Part shown: positions 25,770-33,915 of the stretch, in pieces
How positions within the stretch are numbered: the first letter of the stretch is position 1
Layout of the letters: the number at the start of each line of letters is the position of its first letter
NCBI RefSeq assembly: GCF_000746845.1
Contig: NZ_KN050846.1
Span: 937,394 to 1,001,393 of the forward strand
Direction of reading: 5' to 3'
Source of the DNA: Altibacter lentus
Lineage (GTDB): Bacteria; Bacteroidota; Bacteroidia; Flavobacteriales; Flavobacteriaceae
Length of the DNA stretch: 64,000 nucleotides
Program-made: the position numbers and the translations under genes
Notes under the pieces: model-generated
The model's input: the letters and a program-made list of their open reading frames with translations, nothing else
Database searches by the model: none
Told to the model about the DNA's origin: nothing

Positions 25770-26979
25770 ACTACAACAGCTCGTATTTTTCGGATTGTTG
25801 CTCATGGTAGCGGCACTGGTTTATTTGGAAGCAACACGCCCCTTGCCTGTAAACTGGTTTCCCAGTTACACCCAAGAAGACAAAATACCCTTGGGCACCT
25901 ATGTGATGCATGATGTCCTGAAGAAACGCCTTGGGGAAGATCTTGTTGACATGCGGCAGCCACCCTTCGAAAACCTGCGAGACACGTCCTTGTCCGGCAC
26001 CTATTTATTTATAAATAACAACCTTTCTTTTGACGATGCAGAACTGGAGCGAATGTATGCCTGGGTGGCTAAGGGGAACACGGTATTTGCCGCCGCCACC
26101 TTCCACAGCACACCATTACTGGATACGCTTCAGCTGGAAACAAAGAACGCATGGTTGCCGGATGTGTTTGTAACAGAGCCTATGCTGCAACTGGTGAACA
26201 AGAATTTTAAGGAAGACAAGCCTTATCACGTTCAACGGGATATGATAATGCCCTATTTTTCAGAATTGGATACACTGTCGCAAACCGTACTTGGCGTAAG
26301 TGAACCCTATAATGACACCTTGCAGATCACAAAACCCCTGATCAATTTTATTAAGGCACCAGTGGGAAAAGGCACTTTCTACCTGCACACTCAACCTGAA
26401 GTATTCTCAAATTACTTTCTGCTCACGGAACAACATATACGTTATACAGAGGATATGTTAGGTTATATCAACGATGGGCGCCCTGTGTATTGGGATACGC
26501 ACTACAAATCGGGAAAAAGCATAAACATATCGCCTTTATATATCTTATTAAATAATAAGTATTTGAAATGGGCCTATTATACGGTACTTATAGGTGCTGT
26601 ACTCTTTGTTTTGTTTGAAGGAAAAAGAAAACAACGCAGCATTCCTATTGTTAATCCTGTTACCAACAAAACATTCGAATACACTCAAACCATTTCCGGG
26701 ATGTATTTAGATCAACAGCAAACACAAGAGATCGCTAAAAAGCAGATCACTCTTTTTTTTGAATACATCCGCACCCGTCTTCGGATCCCGACAGACACAA
26801 CAAACAACCGCTTTTTTACAGCAGTGGCGGCACGAAGCGGCAACAGTCTTGAAGACACCAAAAATCTGTTTACTTTTATGGAAAAGATACTGCAACAAGA
26901 ACAGACTTCTAAGGAAGAACTACTGGAACTCAACAAAAGAATTACTACCTATAAAAAGACACTCGATGGAAAATCCTGA
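25762..26979 (+). CDS. DUF4350 domain membrane protein
   Basis: 405 residues. An N-terminal membrane helix (residues 6-22) precedes a DUF4350-type extracytoplasmic region (GTYVMHDVLKKRLGE, YLFINNNLSFDDAELERMYA). A second helix follows around residues 272-287, then a cytoplasmic tail. Standard member of the MoxR/DUF58 cluster; its product is thought to act with the MoxR ATPase at the membrane. Overlaps the MoxR gene by 14 bp. Confidence 0.87.
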   Translation: MTKLQQLVFFGLLLMVAALVYLEATRPLPVNWFPSYTQEDKIPLGTYVMHDVLKKRLGEDLVDMRQPPFENLRDTSLSGTYLFINNNLSFDDAELERMYAWVAKGNTVFAAATFHSTPLLDTLQLETKNAWLPDVFVTEPMLQLVNKNFKEDKPYHVQRDMIMPYFSELDTLSQTVLGVSEPYNDTLQITKPLINFIKAPVGKGTFYLHTQPEVFSNYFLLTEQHIRYTEDMLGYINDGRPVYWDTHYKSGKSINISPLYILLNNKYLKWAYYTVLIGAVLFVLFEGKRKQRSIPIVNPVTNKTFEYTQTISGMYLDQQQTQEIAKKQITLFFEYIRTRLRIPTDTTNNRFFTAVAARSGNSLEDTKNLFTFMEKILQQEQTSKEELLELNKRITTYKKTLDGKS

Positions 26980-27964
26980 AGTACCCAACGACGAATTACA
27001 TTTTAACAACCGCATACCGCTGGACGAACTAAAAGAAGCAGTAGATGGTATCAAATCCCAACTGGGAAAGATCATTATTGGTCAACACGATTTTGTTGAA
27101 CTTCTTATTGTTAGTCTTTTGGCTCGCGGTCATGTGCTAATAGAAGGGGTGCCCGGGATCGCCAAAACCATCACCGCAAAACTTTTTGCCAAAACCCTGC
27201 ATACAGATTTTAGCAGGATACAATTTACACCGGATCTCATGCCCAGTGATGTGCTTGGCACATCTGTGTTGAACATGAAAACCTCCGAATTCGAGTTTAA
27301 GAAGGGACCTATCTTCTCAAATGTGGTCTTGATCGATGAGATCAACCGAGCGCCTGCCAAAACGCAGGCCGCCCTTTTTGAAGTGATGGAAGAACGACAA
27401 ATCACTATGGATGGTCAGCAGTACATCATGGAATATCCGTTCATGGTCTTGGCGACTCAAAATCCGGTCGAACAGGAAGGTACCTACGCCCTTCCCGAAG
27501 CTCAGCTGGACAGATTCCTTTTTAAGATAAAAGTTGGCTATCCCAGCCTGGCAGATGAGGTTACTATTCTTAAAACACATCACGACAGGAAGTTCGATCT
27601 TCCACAAGAGCAAATTGAAGCAGTGATCACACCCGAAACCTTGAAGAAATTTCGGGCACAGGTACAGGAGGTCCTTATTGAAGAGAAGATCTTTAACTAC
27701 ATAGCTCAAGTAGTGGACAAGACTAGAAATCACCCACATTTATATTTGGGGGGGTCTCCACGTGCGTCACTGGCAATCATGAACGCCTCGAAAGCCTTTG
27801 CCGCCATTAACGGACGAGATTTTGTAACCCCCGATGACGTGAAACGAGCTTTGGCTCCGGTGCTGCGGCATCGTATTATTCTGTCACCCGAACGTGAAAT
27901 GGAAGGGATGACCCCGGAAACAGTGATCGATATGATTGCACAATCTGTTGAAATACCCCGCTAG
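26966..27964 (+). CDS. MoxR-family AAA+ ATPase
   Basis: 332-residue cytoplasmic AAA+ ATPase, thought to be a chaperone that remodels metal-dependent or von Willebrand-domain partner proteins. Walker A GVPGIAKT at residues 61-68, Walker B VLIDEINRAPAKTQAAL, sensor ATQNPVEQEGTYALPEAQLD and the C-terminal lid domain GGSPRASLAIMNASKAFA. The frame runs further upstream to 26759, but that part is the DUF4350 gene in another frame. The ATG at 26966 is right, giving the family N-terminus. Overlaps the next gene by one base. Confidence 0.94.
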   Translation: MENPEVPNDELHFNNRIPLDELKEAVDGIKSQLGKIIIGQHDFVELLIVSLLARGHVLIEGVPGIAKTITAKLFAKTLHTDFSRIQFTPDLMPSDVLGTSVLNMKTSEFEFKKGPIFSNVVLIDEINRAPAKTQAALFEVMEERQITMDGQQYIMEYPFMVLATQNPVEQEGTYALPEAQLDRFLFKIKVGYPSLADEVTILKTHHDRKFDLPQEQIEAVITPETLKKFRAQVQEVLIEEKIFNYIAQVVDKTRNHPHLYLGGSPRASLAIMNASKAFAAINGRDFVTPDDVKRALAPVLRHRIILSPEREMEGMTPETVIDMIAQSVEIPR

Positions 27965-29295
27965 TGATCACCTTCCTCAAATCCTTGTATCTAAGTGAGC
28001 GTTTCTTTTTCACGCTTAGCTCGATCGCGTTTTTATTTCTCCTCTCGTATTGGGTACCATCCCTCTATGGTATTGTTTGGATAGGTGTAGTGTTCTTTGC
28101 AGCTGTCGTGATCATCGAGATGAGCATGTTGTACAGCACGACAGGGCTTCAGGGGGATCGCATTCTACCCGAAAAATTCTCCAATAGTGATGAAAATGAA
28201 GTACTGCTTCAGCTAAAGAATGCATATTCCTTTACTGTGAATGTCGCGATAGTTGAAGAACTACCGGTGCAGTTTCAAAAGCGGGATTTTTTCAGAAAAA
28301 TAACTATTCCCGGGAAAAACAGAAACACAATGTCCTATATCGTCCGACCGGTGGAACGCGGGGAATATATCTTCGGAAATATGAACTGCTATGCCACCAG
28401 CAGCCTTGGTATGATACGCAGACGGTATACCTTTAACAAAGAACAGATGGTTAAAGTGTACCCTTCATTCATTCAAATGAAAAAATATGATTTCTTAGCG
28501 ATCGATAACCGTTTGACACATATAGGTCTAAAGAAGATTCGAAAGATAGGTCACACTATGGAGTTCGAACAGATCAAGGAATATGTGGTAGGCGACGACG
28601 TTCGAACTGTGAATTGGAAAGCCACGGCAAAGCAGGCGAGATTAATGGTAAATCAGTTTCAAGATGAAAAGATGCAACCTGTTTACTCGGTCATAGACAC
28701 CAGCCGAGTGATGAAAATGCCTTTTAATGGTTTGAAACTGGTGGATTACGCGATCAACAGTGCATTGGCATTTTCGAACATTGCATTGAAAAAAGGAGAC
28801 AAAGTAGGCCTGGTGGATTTTTCGCATCAGTTGGGAAGCTACCTACCCGCGGTTGCCAAAAAGACCTATCTCAACACAATTCTTGACACACTTTATAATA
28901 TAGATTCCAAATTCCTGGATTCAGATTTTGGCACCCTTCAGGCGCTTGTGAAACGAAGGATAACGCATAGAAGCCTGCTCCTTTTGTATACTAATTTTGA
29001 ACATATCTCTGCGTTACACAGGCAACTCCCTTACTTGCTCGCAATTGCAAAGAAGCATGTGCTGGTCGTAATCTTTTTTGAAAATACCGAACTAAAAAGC
29101 CTGAGTGAAACAGAAACTACAACCATCCCTGAAATATTCGATCAAACCATTGCACAGCAATTTCAGTTCGATAAAAAAGTGATGGTTCGAGAACTTCAGC
29201 AACGCGGCATACAAACTGTTTTGACCGCTCCGGAAGATCTTACCGTCAACACAATCAACAAATATCTCGAGATCAAAGCAAAGGGCTTATTGTAA
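27964..29295 (+). CDS. DUF58 domain protein
   Basis: 443 residues from a GTG overlapping the MoxR stop. Two N-terminal membrane helices (residues 13-55) are followed by an extracytoplasmic part and the DUF58/VWA-like domain: EFEQIKEYVVGDDVRTVNWK, QPVYSVIDTSRVMKMP, YAINSALAFSNIALKKGDKV. It is the usual partner of MoxR. No terminator was evident directly after it. The 172-bp gap that follows holds the DUF2141 copy 2 operator. Confidence 0.92.
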   Translation: MITFLKSLYLSERFFFTLSSIAFLFLLSYWVPSLYGIVWIGVVFFAAVVIIEMSMLYSTTGLQGDRILPEKFSNSDENEVLLQLKNAYSFTVNVAIVEELPVQFQKRDFFRKITIPGKNRNTMSYIVRPVERGEYIFGNMNCYATSSLGMIRRRYTFNKEQMVKVYPSFIQMKKYDFLAIDNRLTHIGLKKIRKIGHTMEFEQIKEYVVGDDVRTVNWKATAKQARLMVNQFQDEKMQPVYSVIDTSRVMKMPFNGLKLVDYAINSALAFSNIALKKGDKVGLVDFSHQLGSYLPAVAKKTYLNTILDTLYNIDSKFLDSDFGTLQALVKRRITHRSLLLLYTNFEHISALHRQLPYLLAIAKKHVLVVIFFENTELKSLSETETTTIPEIFDQTIAQQFQFDKKVMVRELQQRGIQTVLTAPEDLTVNTINKYLEIKAKGLL

Positions 29296-29360
29296 CAGAG
29301 CGAAGGGTCTAAAATAGAAGTTTTATTTACCGCGCCAAACTTCCCACAACTCAAAAACAT

Positions 29361-29431
29361 ACAATTCATCCCAAGCAAACGACAATTGGGATGTTTTCAT
29401 TTTTCCACCATCAGGTTTTATTGGAGTTTTG
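29361..29431 (+). promoter_or_regulatory. LytTR-type operator and promoter of DUF2141 copy 2
   Basis: Repeats ACAATTCAT (29361-29369) and ACAATTGGG (29382-29390) with 21-bp period, then 33 bp, then GAGTTTTG (29424-29431) as an xAnnTTTG element. The distal repeat and its flank (ACAATTCATCCC) are identical to the DUF2141 copy 1 operator. The half-sites are weaker matches to the LytTR consensus, but the geometry agrees to the base with the other two sites. Confidence 0.68.
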
Positions 29432-29467
29432 CTTCAGAAGAAAACACTAACGCTAAACATTCAAATT

Positions 29468-29896
29468 ATGAAAACACTTTTATTTACCCTCAGCCTTACA
29501 CTAACTTCCTTCTTACTGCAAGCGCAATCTGAAACCGTATCTCCTTCCGAAGGAATTACCCTCACTGTTACTGTACCCGTGCAAAGCACAGAAGGACATG
29601 TTATTTTTGGATTGTACGATGAGCTTACATTCTTAAAACAACCACTTATGGGGTTGGAAAGCGCCATTGTCGATGGCAAGGCAACGGTCACCTTTACCAA
29701 CGTAAAGCCCGGCACTTATGCTGTCGTTCTCTTTCATGACAAGAACGACAACAAACAAATGGATTTTGAAGCGAATGGAATGCCAAAAGAAATGTTTGGC
29801 GCTTCCAACAATGTCCTTGCGTTTGGTCCCCCGCAATGGAAAGAAGCAAAATTTGATGTCGGCGACCAACCTCTGACCTTAGAAATCATTATGTGA
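29468..29896 (+). CDS. Secreted DUF2141 protein (copy 2)
   Basis: 142 residues: signal peptide (MKTLLFTLSLTLTSFLLQAQ) and a DUF2141 domain with VIFGLYDELTFLKQPLMGLE, VKPGTYAVVLFHDKNDNKQM and SNNVLAFGPPQWKEAKFDV. Close in plan to the protein at 11900-12313. The ATG at 29468 is chosen over 29429 because it starts the signal peptide directly and leaves room for the promoter. It is followed by a strong terminator. Function unknown; likely coexpressed with copy 1 and the TonB receptor. Confidence 0.88.
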   Translation: MKTLLFTLSLTLTSFLLQAQSETVSPSEGITLTVTVPVQSTEGHVIFGLYDELTFLKQPLMGLESAIVDGKATVTFTNVKPGTYAVVLFHDKNDNKQMDFEANGMPKEMFGASNNVLAFGPPQWKEAKFDVGDQPLTLEIIM

Positions 29897-29914
29897 TTTT
29901 ACCCGATCCCATGA

Positions 29915-29948
29915 AAAGGTCTGAAGTACGTGCTTCGGACCTTTTTTT
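29915..29948 (+). terminator. Intrinsic terminator after DUF2141 copy 2
   Basis: 12-bp stem AAAGGTCTGAAG / CTTCGGACCTTT (one G-T wobble) with a 6-base loop and a seven-T tail. Confidence 0.8.
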
Positions 29949-30004
29949 ATAGATAAAAACTTTTTATACCGAATTCTGTCATAGATTTTATCAATACAAA
30001 ATCG

Positions 30005-30012
30005 TATCTTTG
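30005..30012 (+). promoter_or_regulatory. Candidate -7 element of oxyR
   Basis: TATCTTTG, a full match to TAnnTTTG, 19 bp before the oxyR start codon. No -33 TTG is found at the expected distance. Confidence 0.45.
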
Positions 30013-30031
30013 GTCTTAATTTAGTTTAGTT

Positions 30032-30973
30032 ATGACCATCACCCAGTTAAAATACGTTTTGGCGGTAGCCGAACATCAAAATTTTACCAAAGCTGCTCAA
30101 AAGACCTTTGTGACACAGCCTACCTTGAGTATGCAAATTCAGAAACTGGAAGAAGAATTGAGCATTCAAATCTTCGACCGAAGTAAGAAACCCATCGAAC
30201 TTACTTCCATCGGGAAAAAAATAGTGAATCAGGCCCGCAATATCGTCAATGAGGCCGATCGCATGCAAGATGTGGTAGATCAAGAAAAAGGGTTTATTGG
30301 AGGTGCTTTCAAGTTAGGGATCATTCCTACTGTCATGCCTACGCTGCTCCCAATGTTCTTGAAGAATTTTACCAAACGCTATGGCAAGGTCCAGCTTAAG
30401 ATAGAAGAGCTCACGACCGATGAGATCATTCATAAAATAAAGGACGGGCATCTGGATGCGGCCATTGCAGCTACTCCGCTGGAAATTGAAAGTATAAAAG
30501 AACGGGTATTGTATTACGAACCCTTTGTAGGTTATGTCCCGGAGCAACATCGCCTGTACGAAAAACAGAAGATAGAAGGGAAGGATCTGGACCTGGATGA
30601 TATTTTGCTGTTGGAAGACGGTCATTGCTTTAGGGACGGGGTGGTTAATCTTTGCAAGGCATCAAAATTGCAAGCGGGTGAGAGCTTTCAGTTGGAGAGC
30701 GGTAGTTTCGAAACACTGGTTAAATTGTCTAATGAAGGTTTAGGGATGACCTTATTGCCTTTTCTCCATACGCTGGACATTTCAGAAGAATACAAAAAGA
30801 ACCTCCGCTACTTTGCCGAACCTTCTCCCGCCCGAGAGGTAAGTCTTTTGTACAATAAGAATGAGTTAAAATTGCAGATCATCAATGCGCTGTACGATAG
30901 TATTTCCGGGGTGATCCGCGGTGCGATCGCCTTTCAGGATGTAAAGATCATAAGTCCGAAGCCTAAAAACTAA
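30032..30973 (+). CDS. oxyR: LysR-family peroxide sensor OxyR
   Basis: Hydrogen-peroxide-sensing transcription factor of 313 residues. The N-terminal winged helix (MTITQLKYVLAVAEHQNFTK, TQPTLSMQIQKLEEEL) is followed by the LysR sensor domain. The redox pair falls at Cys199 (EDGHCFRD) and Cys208 (VNLCKAS), the same numbers as in the E. coli protein, which makes the assignment strong. Activated OxyR normally turns on catalase, Dps and peroxiredoxin genes; none lies nearby. Monocistronic, with a terminator beginning at its stop codon. Confidence 0.95.
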   Translation: MTITQLKYVLAVAEHQNFTKAAQKTFVTQPTLSMQIQKLEEELSIQIFDRSKKPIELTSIGKKIVNQARNIVNEADRMQDVVDQEKGFIGGAFKLGIIPTVMPTLLPMFLKNFTKRYGKVQLKIEELTTDEIIHKIKDGHLDAAIAATPLEIESIKERVLYYEPFVGYVPEQHRLYEKQKIEGKDLDLDDILLLEDGHCFRDGVVNLCKASKLQAGESFQLESGSFETLVKLSNEGLGMTLLPFLHTLDISEEYKKNLRYFAEPSPAREVSLLYNKNELKLQIINALYDSISGVIRGAIAFQDVKIISPKPKN

Positions 30974-31002
30974 AAAAGGCCCTGTAAACAGAGCCTTTTT
31001 TT
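30972..31002. terminator. Bidirectional terminator between oxyR and the small convergent gene
   Basis: Stem AAGGCCCTGT / ACAGAGCCTT (one wobble) flanked by A-runs on the left and T-runs on the right, so it can work for both strands. The T-tail overlaps the end of the 65-residue gene. Confidence 0.75.
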
Positions 31003-31198
31003 ATGGATTTAAATAGATTAAACATTGATTTAGTTGGGGGTTCTGCTTGATCAAAGAGTCAACCCAGATTTTAAGTTCCTCGATTTCATAAGGAAGCAAT
31101 CGCGTCATCGCCTTTTTCAACTCTTTGCAGAACAGATTAACATCAAAACTAACTTTTGCGAGTACAGCTTTTGTGTAGTCAAACATTGCTCTAGCCAT
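31001..31198 (-). CDS. Conserved small protein, 65 residues
   Basis: Small charged helical protein (MARAMFDYTKAVLAKVSFD, FCKELKKAMTRLLPYEIEEL, NPQLNQCLIYLNP). It has no signal peptide or membrane helix. I recall similar small proteins of this length as conserved in flavobacteria but know no function. It is the only frame between oxyR and the AIM24-family gene with a plausible start, and it ends in the shared terminator. Confidence 0.7.
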   Translation of the reverse strand: MARAMFDYTKAVLAKVSFDVNLFCKELKKAMTRLLPYEIEELKIWVDSLIKQNPQLNQCLIYLNP

Positions 31199-31322
31199 AG
31201 TTAAATTGAATTTAAAATAGGTTACGTAGTTGTTATGCTATAGGCAGAAGATTTTTAGATTAAGCTCCTTAAAGATAACAAAAAAATCGATTCATTATTT
31301 CATTTTGAAGAAAAATGAGGTG

Positions 31323-32123
31323 TTAAAATCGGTTGTCTCCATCCAAAAGATCACCCAATCCCCCTAAAATACTGCCTTCTCCTTTATCTTTTCCGCCACC
31401 TTGCGGAGCCGATGCCCATACCCTTTTTGCCAATCGGCTAAACGGTAATGATTGAATATATACCGTTCCCGGTCCTGTAAGGGTCGCAAAGAACAGACCT
31501 TCTCCGCCAAACAACGTATTTTTAATCCCTCCCACGAATTCGATGTCGTAATCCACTGTATGATCAAAACCAATGATACATCCGGTGTCGACCTTCAATT
31601 TTTCTCCCGGGGCAAGCTCTTTTGTCGCAGTGGTTCCGCCGGCATGCACAAAGGCCATACCGTTTCCTTCGAGCTTCTGCATAATAAATCCTTCGCCTCC
31701 AAAGAGTCCGCGACCCAATTTTCGAGAGAATTCAATACCAATGGAAACTCCTTTGGCCGCACACAGAAAAGCATCCTTCTGACAAATAAATTTTCCATTG
31801 AACTTACGTAGGTCGATCGCGATGATCTTTCCCGGATAGGGAGAAGCAAAACTCACGTGTTTTTTCCCGTGCAGAGTGTTATAAAAAGCTGTCATAAAAA
31901 GGCTTTCCCCTGTCAGCAATCTTTTGCCTGCGCCAAAGATCTTACCCATGACCGTATTGTCTTTCGAAGATCCGTCGCCAAAGATGGTCTCCATCTTGAT
32001 TCCATCGTCCATCATCATAAAACTCCCAGCTTCTGCCACGACGCCTTCATTGGGATCCAGCTCTATTTCTACGTATTGCATTTCTTCACCGTAGATGGTG
32101 TAATCTATTTCATGTGCTTGCAT
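31323..32123 (-). CDS. AIM24 / TIGR00266 family protein
   Basis: 266 residues. Beta-rich fold with the family landmarks EAGSFMMMDDGIKMET, GGEGFIMQKLEGNGMAFVHA and GPGTVYIQSLPFSRLA. Members are widespread, of unknown function, and related to the mitochondrial protein AIM24. The C-terminal tail (GGGKDKGEGSILGGLGDLLD) is Gly-rich. Monocistronic or cotranscribed with the DUF4442 gene upstream (gap about 97 bp). Confidence 0.88.
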   Translation of the reverse strand: MQAHEIDYTIYGEEMQYVEIELDPNEGVVAEAGSFMMMDDGIKMETIFGDGSSKDNTVMGKIFGAGKRLLTGESLFMTAFYNTLHGKKHVSFASPYPGKIIAIDLRKFNGKFICQKDAFLCAAKGVSIGIEFSRKLGRGLFGGEGFIMQKLEGNGMAFVHAGGTTATKELAPGEKLKVDTGCIIGFDHTVDYDIEFVGGIKNTLFGGEGLFFATLTGPGTVYIQSLPFSRLAKRVWASAPQGGGKDKGEGSILGGLGDLLDGDNRF

Positions 32124-32220
32124 GCGTATTGGTTTTTTGGTTATTGCAACTATTTGTAGAAAGCATACCTGTTTTGTTACAAGTAAGAATTTATATCCAC
32201 TCCATTTCCGAAGAAAAAAA

Positions 32221-32676
32221 TCAGCCCTTCCGCTTCACAGTCCATTCAAAATCGAACCGAGAGACCACATCTCCTTGTGCGTCTACCCCCTCTGCATGCA
32301 TCCAGCAGGTAACCCCCTCCCCGTTTGCCAGGGTTTCGTCTATAGCCGCTCGGATCTTTTGTCCGTCTGTGCAGGTGAAGCTGATCCTTCCACGTGCTTT
32401 TTTTAAAAAGCTCGCCTTATTATTTGCTACAAGCATGGATACCGGTGCGCCGCTCTCTTTTATATAGGACATCACCAACGCACCTGTACTTAACTCTGCT
32501 GCCATGCCTTGAACGGCCCAAAACATCGATCTAAAAGGATTTTGATTGATCCATCTATGCCGAACAGTTGTTGTGCAACTTACTTCGGAAATGGACCGAA
32601 GGCGAACACCACACAGGAAGGCCGAAGGTAATTTGAAAAATAAAAAAGTGTTGATCTGACTAGGCTTTAAAGGCAT
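32221..32676 (-). CDS. DUF4442 hotdog-fold thioesterase-like protein
   Basis: 151 residues (MPLKPSQINTFLFFKLPSAF, key motif KLPSAFLCGVRL). It matches DUF4442 proteins, which have a hotdog fold similar to acyl-CoA thioesterases, with FRSMFWAVQGMAAELSTGAL as the hotdog helix. An earlier ATG at 32718 adds 14 residues not typical of the family, so I place the start at 32676. The substrate is unknown. Confidence 0.82.
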   Translation of the reverse strand: MPLKPSQINTFLFFKLPSAFLCGVRLRSISEVSCTTTVRHRWINQNPFRSMFWAVQGMAAELSTGALVMSYIKESGAPVSMLVANNKASFLKKARGRISFTCTDGQKIRAAIDETLANGEGVTCWMHAEGVDAQGDVVSRFDFEWTVKRKG

Positions 32677-32808
32677 TTCTGAAGGATTTTCGGCTAAGAT
32701 ATCACATTTTAAGGACAATTAAATTATGTTAAAAAAATGTTAATTATAGTACTATGCGTAACATAATACCTTCTTTTAGACATATATTTGTATAGGAAAC
32801 TGAAAATC

Positions 32809-33324
32809 ATGGAAGCAACTACAACTAATACACACAAGAATCTGGGCGCGTTTATACACCTATCCACTTTTCTGAAGTATTTTTTTCCGTTCGCCAATTT
32901 TTTTGCTCCATTATTACTATGGACGTTCAATAAGGAGAACGAATTTGTGGATCATCACGGCAAGCAAGCGATCAATTTTCAATTAAGCCTTTTTGTTTAC
33001 ACCTTACTCATAGGGTTGCTGTGCTTACCTTTTTTCCTGCTTTTTGTAACAGACTTTGTGTCCTTGATCGATGCTGTGGAGCATACGGCCCGTGACATAC
33101 ACTTTTCGGATATACGAAACCTTAGCGGCTATATATTATTGTTCTTTTTGATCGTATTGTTATTGTTTGGACTTTTTGTTCTGGAACTATACGCAGTCAT
33201 TTCGGCCACATTACGTGCCGCCCAAGGAGAAGAGTACAAATATCCTTTATGTATCCCTTTTATAAAAACAACCCCTCGAGCTAGCTCGGGACAAAAGCAA
33301 TCAAATAATGAGCACACTAGTTAG
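32809..33324 (+). CDS. DUF4870 domain membrane protein
   Basis: 171 residues with four membrane helices. The family motif is NKENEFVDHHGKQAINFQLS. It is preceded by a promoter element TATATTTG (32783-32790). First gene of a cluster with a PadR regulator, a PspC protein and a DUF2807 protein, which is typical in Bacteroidetes. The role is unknown, perhaps envelope-stress related. Confidence 0.86.
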   Translation: MEATTTNTHKNLGAFIHLSTFLKYFFPFANFFAPLLLWTFNKENEFVDHHGKQAINFQLSLFVYTLLIGLLCLPFFLLFVTDFVSLIDAVEHTARDIHFSDIRNLSGYILLFFLIVLLLFGLFVLELYAVISATLRAAQGEEYKYPLCIPFIKTTPRASSGQKQSNNEHTS

Positions 33325-33502
33325 TATTTTATTGGCGATTGTCATGAACACTCTTTCGGGAGGTGGAATGCAACTGCAGGCAAAAGAGACGTCTTTTGCT
33401 GCGACAGATCTTTGTAAAGAAGCATTTCATACTACGAACACTCATTGCATCAACAAAAACGAACAGTTATTCACAACATGTAAAAAAGAGCAGGTGAAGT
33501 AA
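33308..33502 (+). CDS. Small hypothetical exported protein
   Basis: 64 residues, overlapping the DUF4870 gene by 17 bp. A short hydrophobic N-terminus (TLVSILLAIVMNTLSGGGMQ) is followed by a Cys-containing tail with three cysteines. No family recognised. It could be real (translationally coupled, plausible signal peptide) or a chance frame; protein evidence or conservation would be needed to decide. Confidence 0.35.
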   Translation: MSTLVSILLAIVMNTLSGGGMQLQAKETSFAATDLCKEAFHTTNTHCINKNEQLFTTCKKEQVK

Positions 33503-33576
33503 GCCGGTGGTGTCTTTACTAATCACAAAGACATAGTACCTAACTGCTCCAAATGATTTAAAAACAGAAGAGACAG

Positions 33577-33915
33577 ATGAAAATCGAAAACACAAAAGCG
33601 CAAATGCGTAAAGGAGTTCTGGAATATTGCATCCTTTCCATTCTTAAAGACGGGGAGGCCTATACGAGCGATATTCTTGAAACCCTTAAGGACGCAAAAA
33701 TGCTTGTCGTGGAAGGAACCATTTATCCGCTGTTGACCCGTCTTAAAAATGCGGGACTACTGGCGTATCGATGGGAAGAATCCACCAGCGGACCACCGCG
33801 CAAGTATTATGAATTGACCGAAACCGGTAAACTATTTTTAAAAGAACTAAATACCACCTGGAGCGAATTGCAGCAGGCTGTAAATAGAGTAACCAGCGAA
33901 AAAACCACAAAATGA
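33577..33915 (+). CDS. PadR-family transcriptional regulator
   Basis: 112-residue winged-helix repressor (MRKGVLEYCILSILKDGEAY, VVEGTIYPLLTRLKNAGLLA, GPPRKYYELTETGKLFL). The stop overlaps the start of the PspC gene by 4 bases. In Bacteroidetes this PadR regulator travels with PspC and DUF2807 genes and probably represses its own operon. The inducer is unknown. Confidence 0.92.
   Translation: MKIENTKAQMRKGVLEYCILSILKDGEAYTSDILETLKDAKMLVVEGTIYPLLTRLKNAGLLAYRWEESTSGPPRKYYELTETGKLFLKELNTTWSELQQAVNRVTSEKTTK

Noticed and set aside
26759-26965. N-terminal extension of the MoxR gene
   Set aside because: It reads the DUF4350 coding sequence in another frame; the MoxR family N-terminus begins at 26966.
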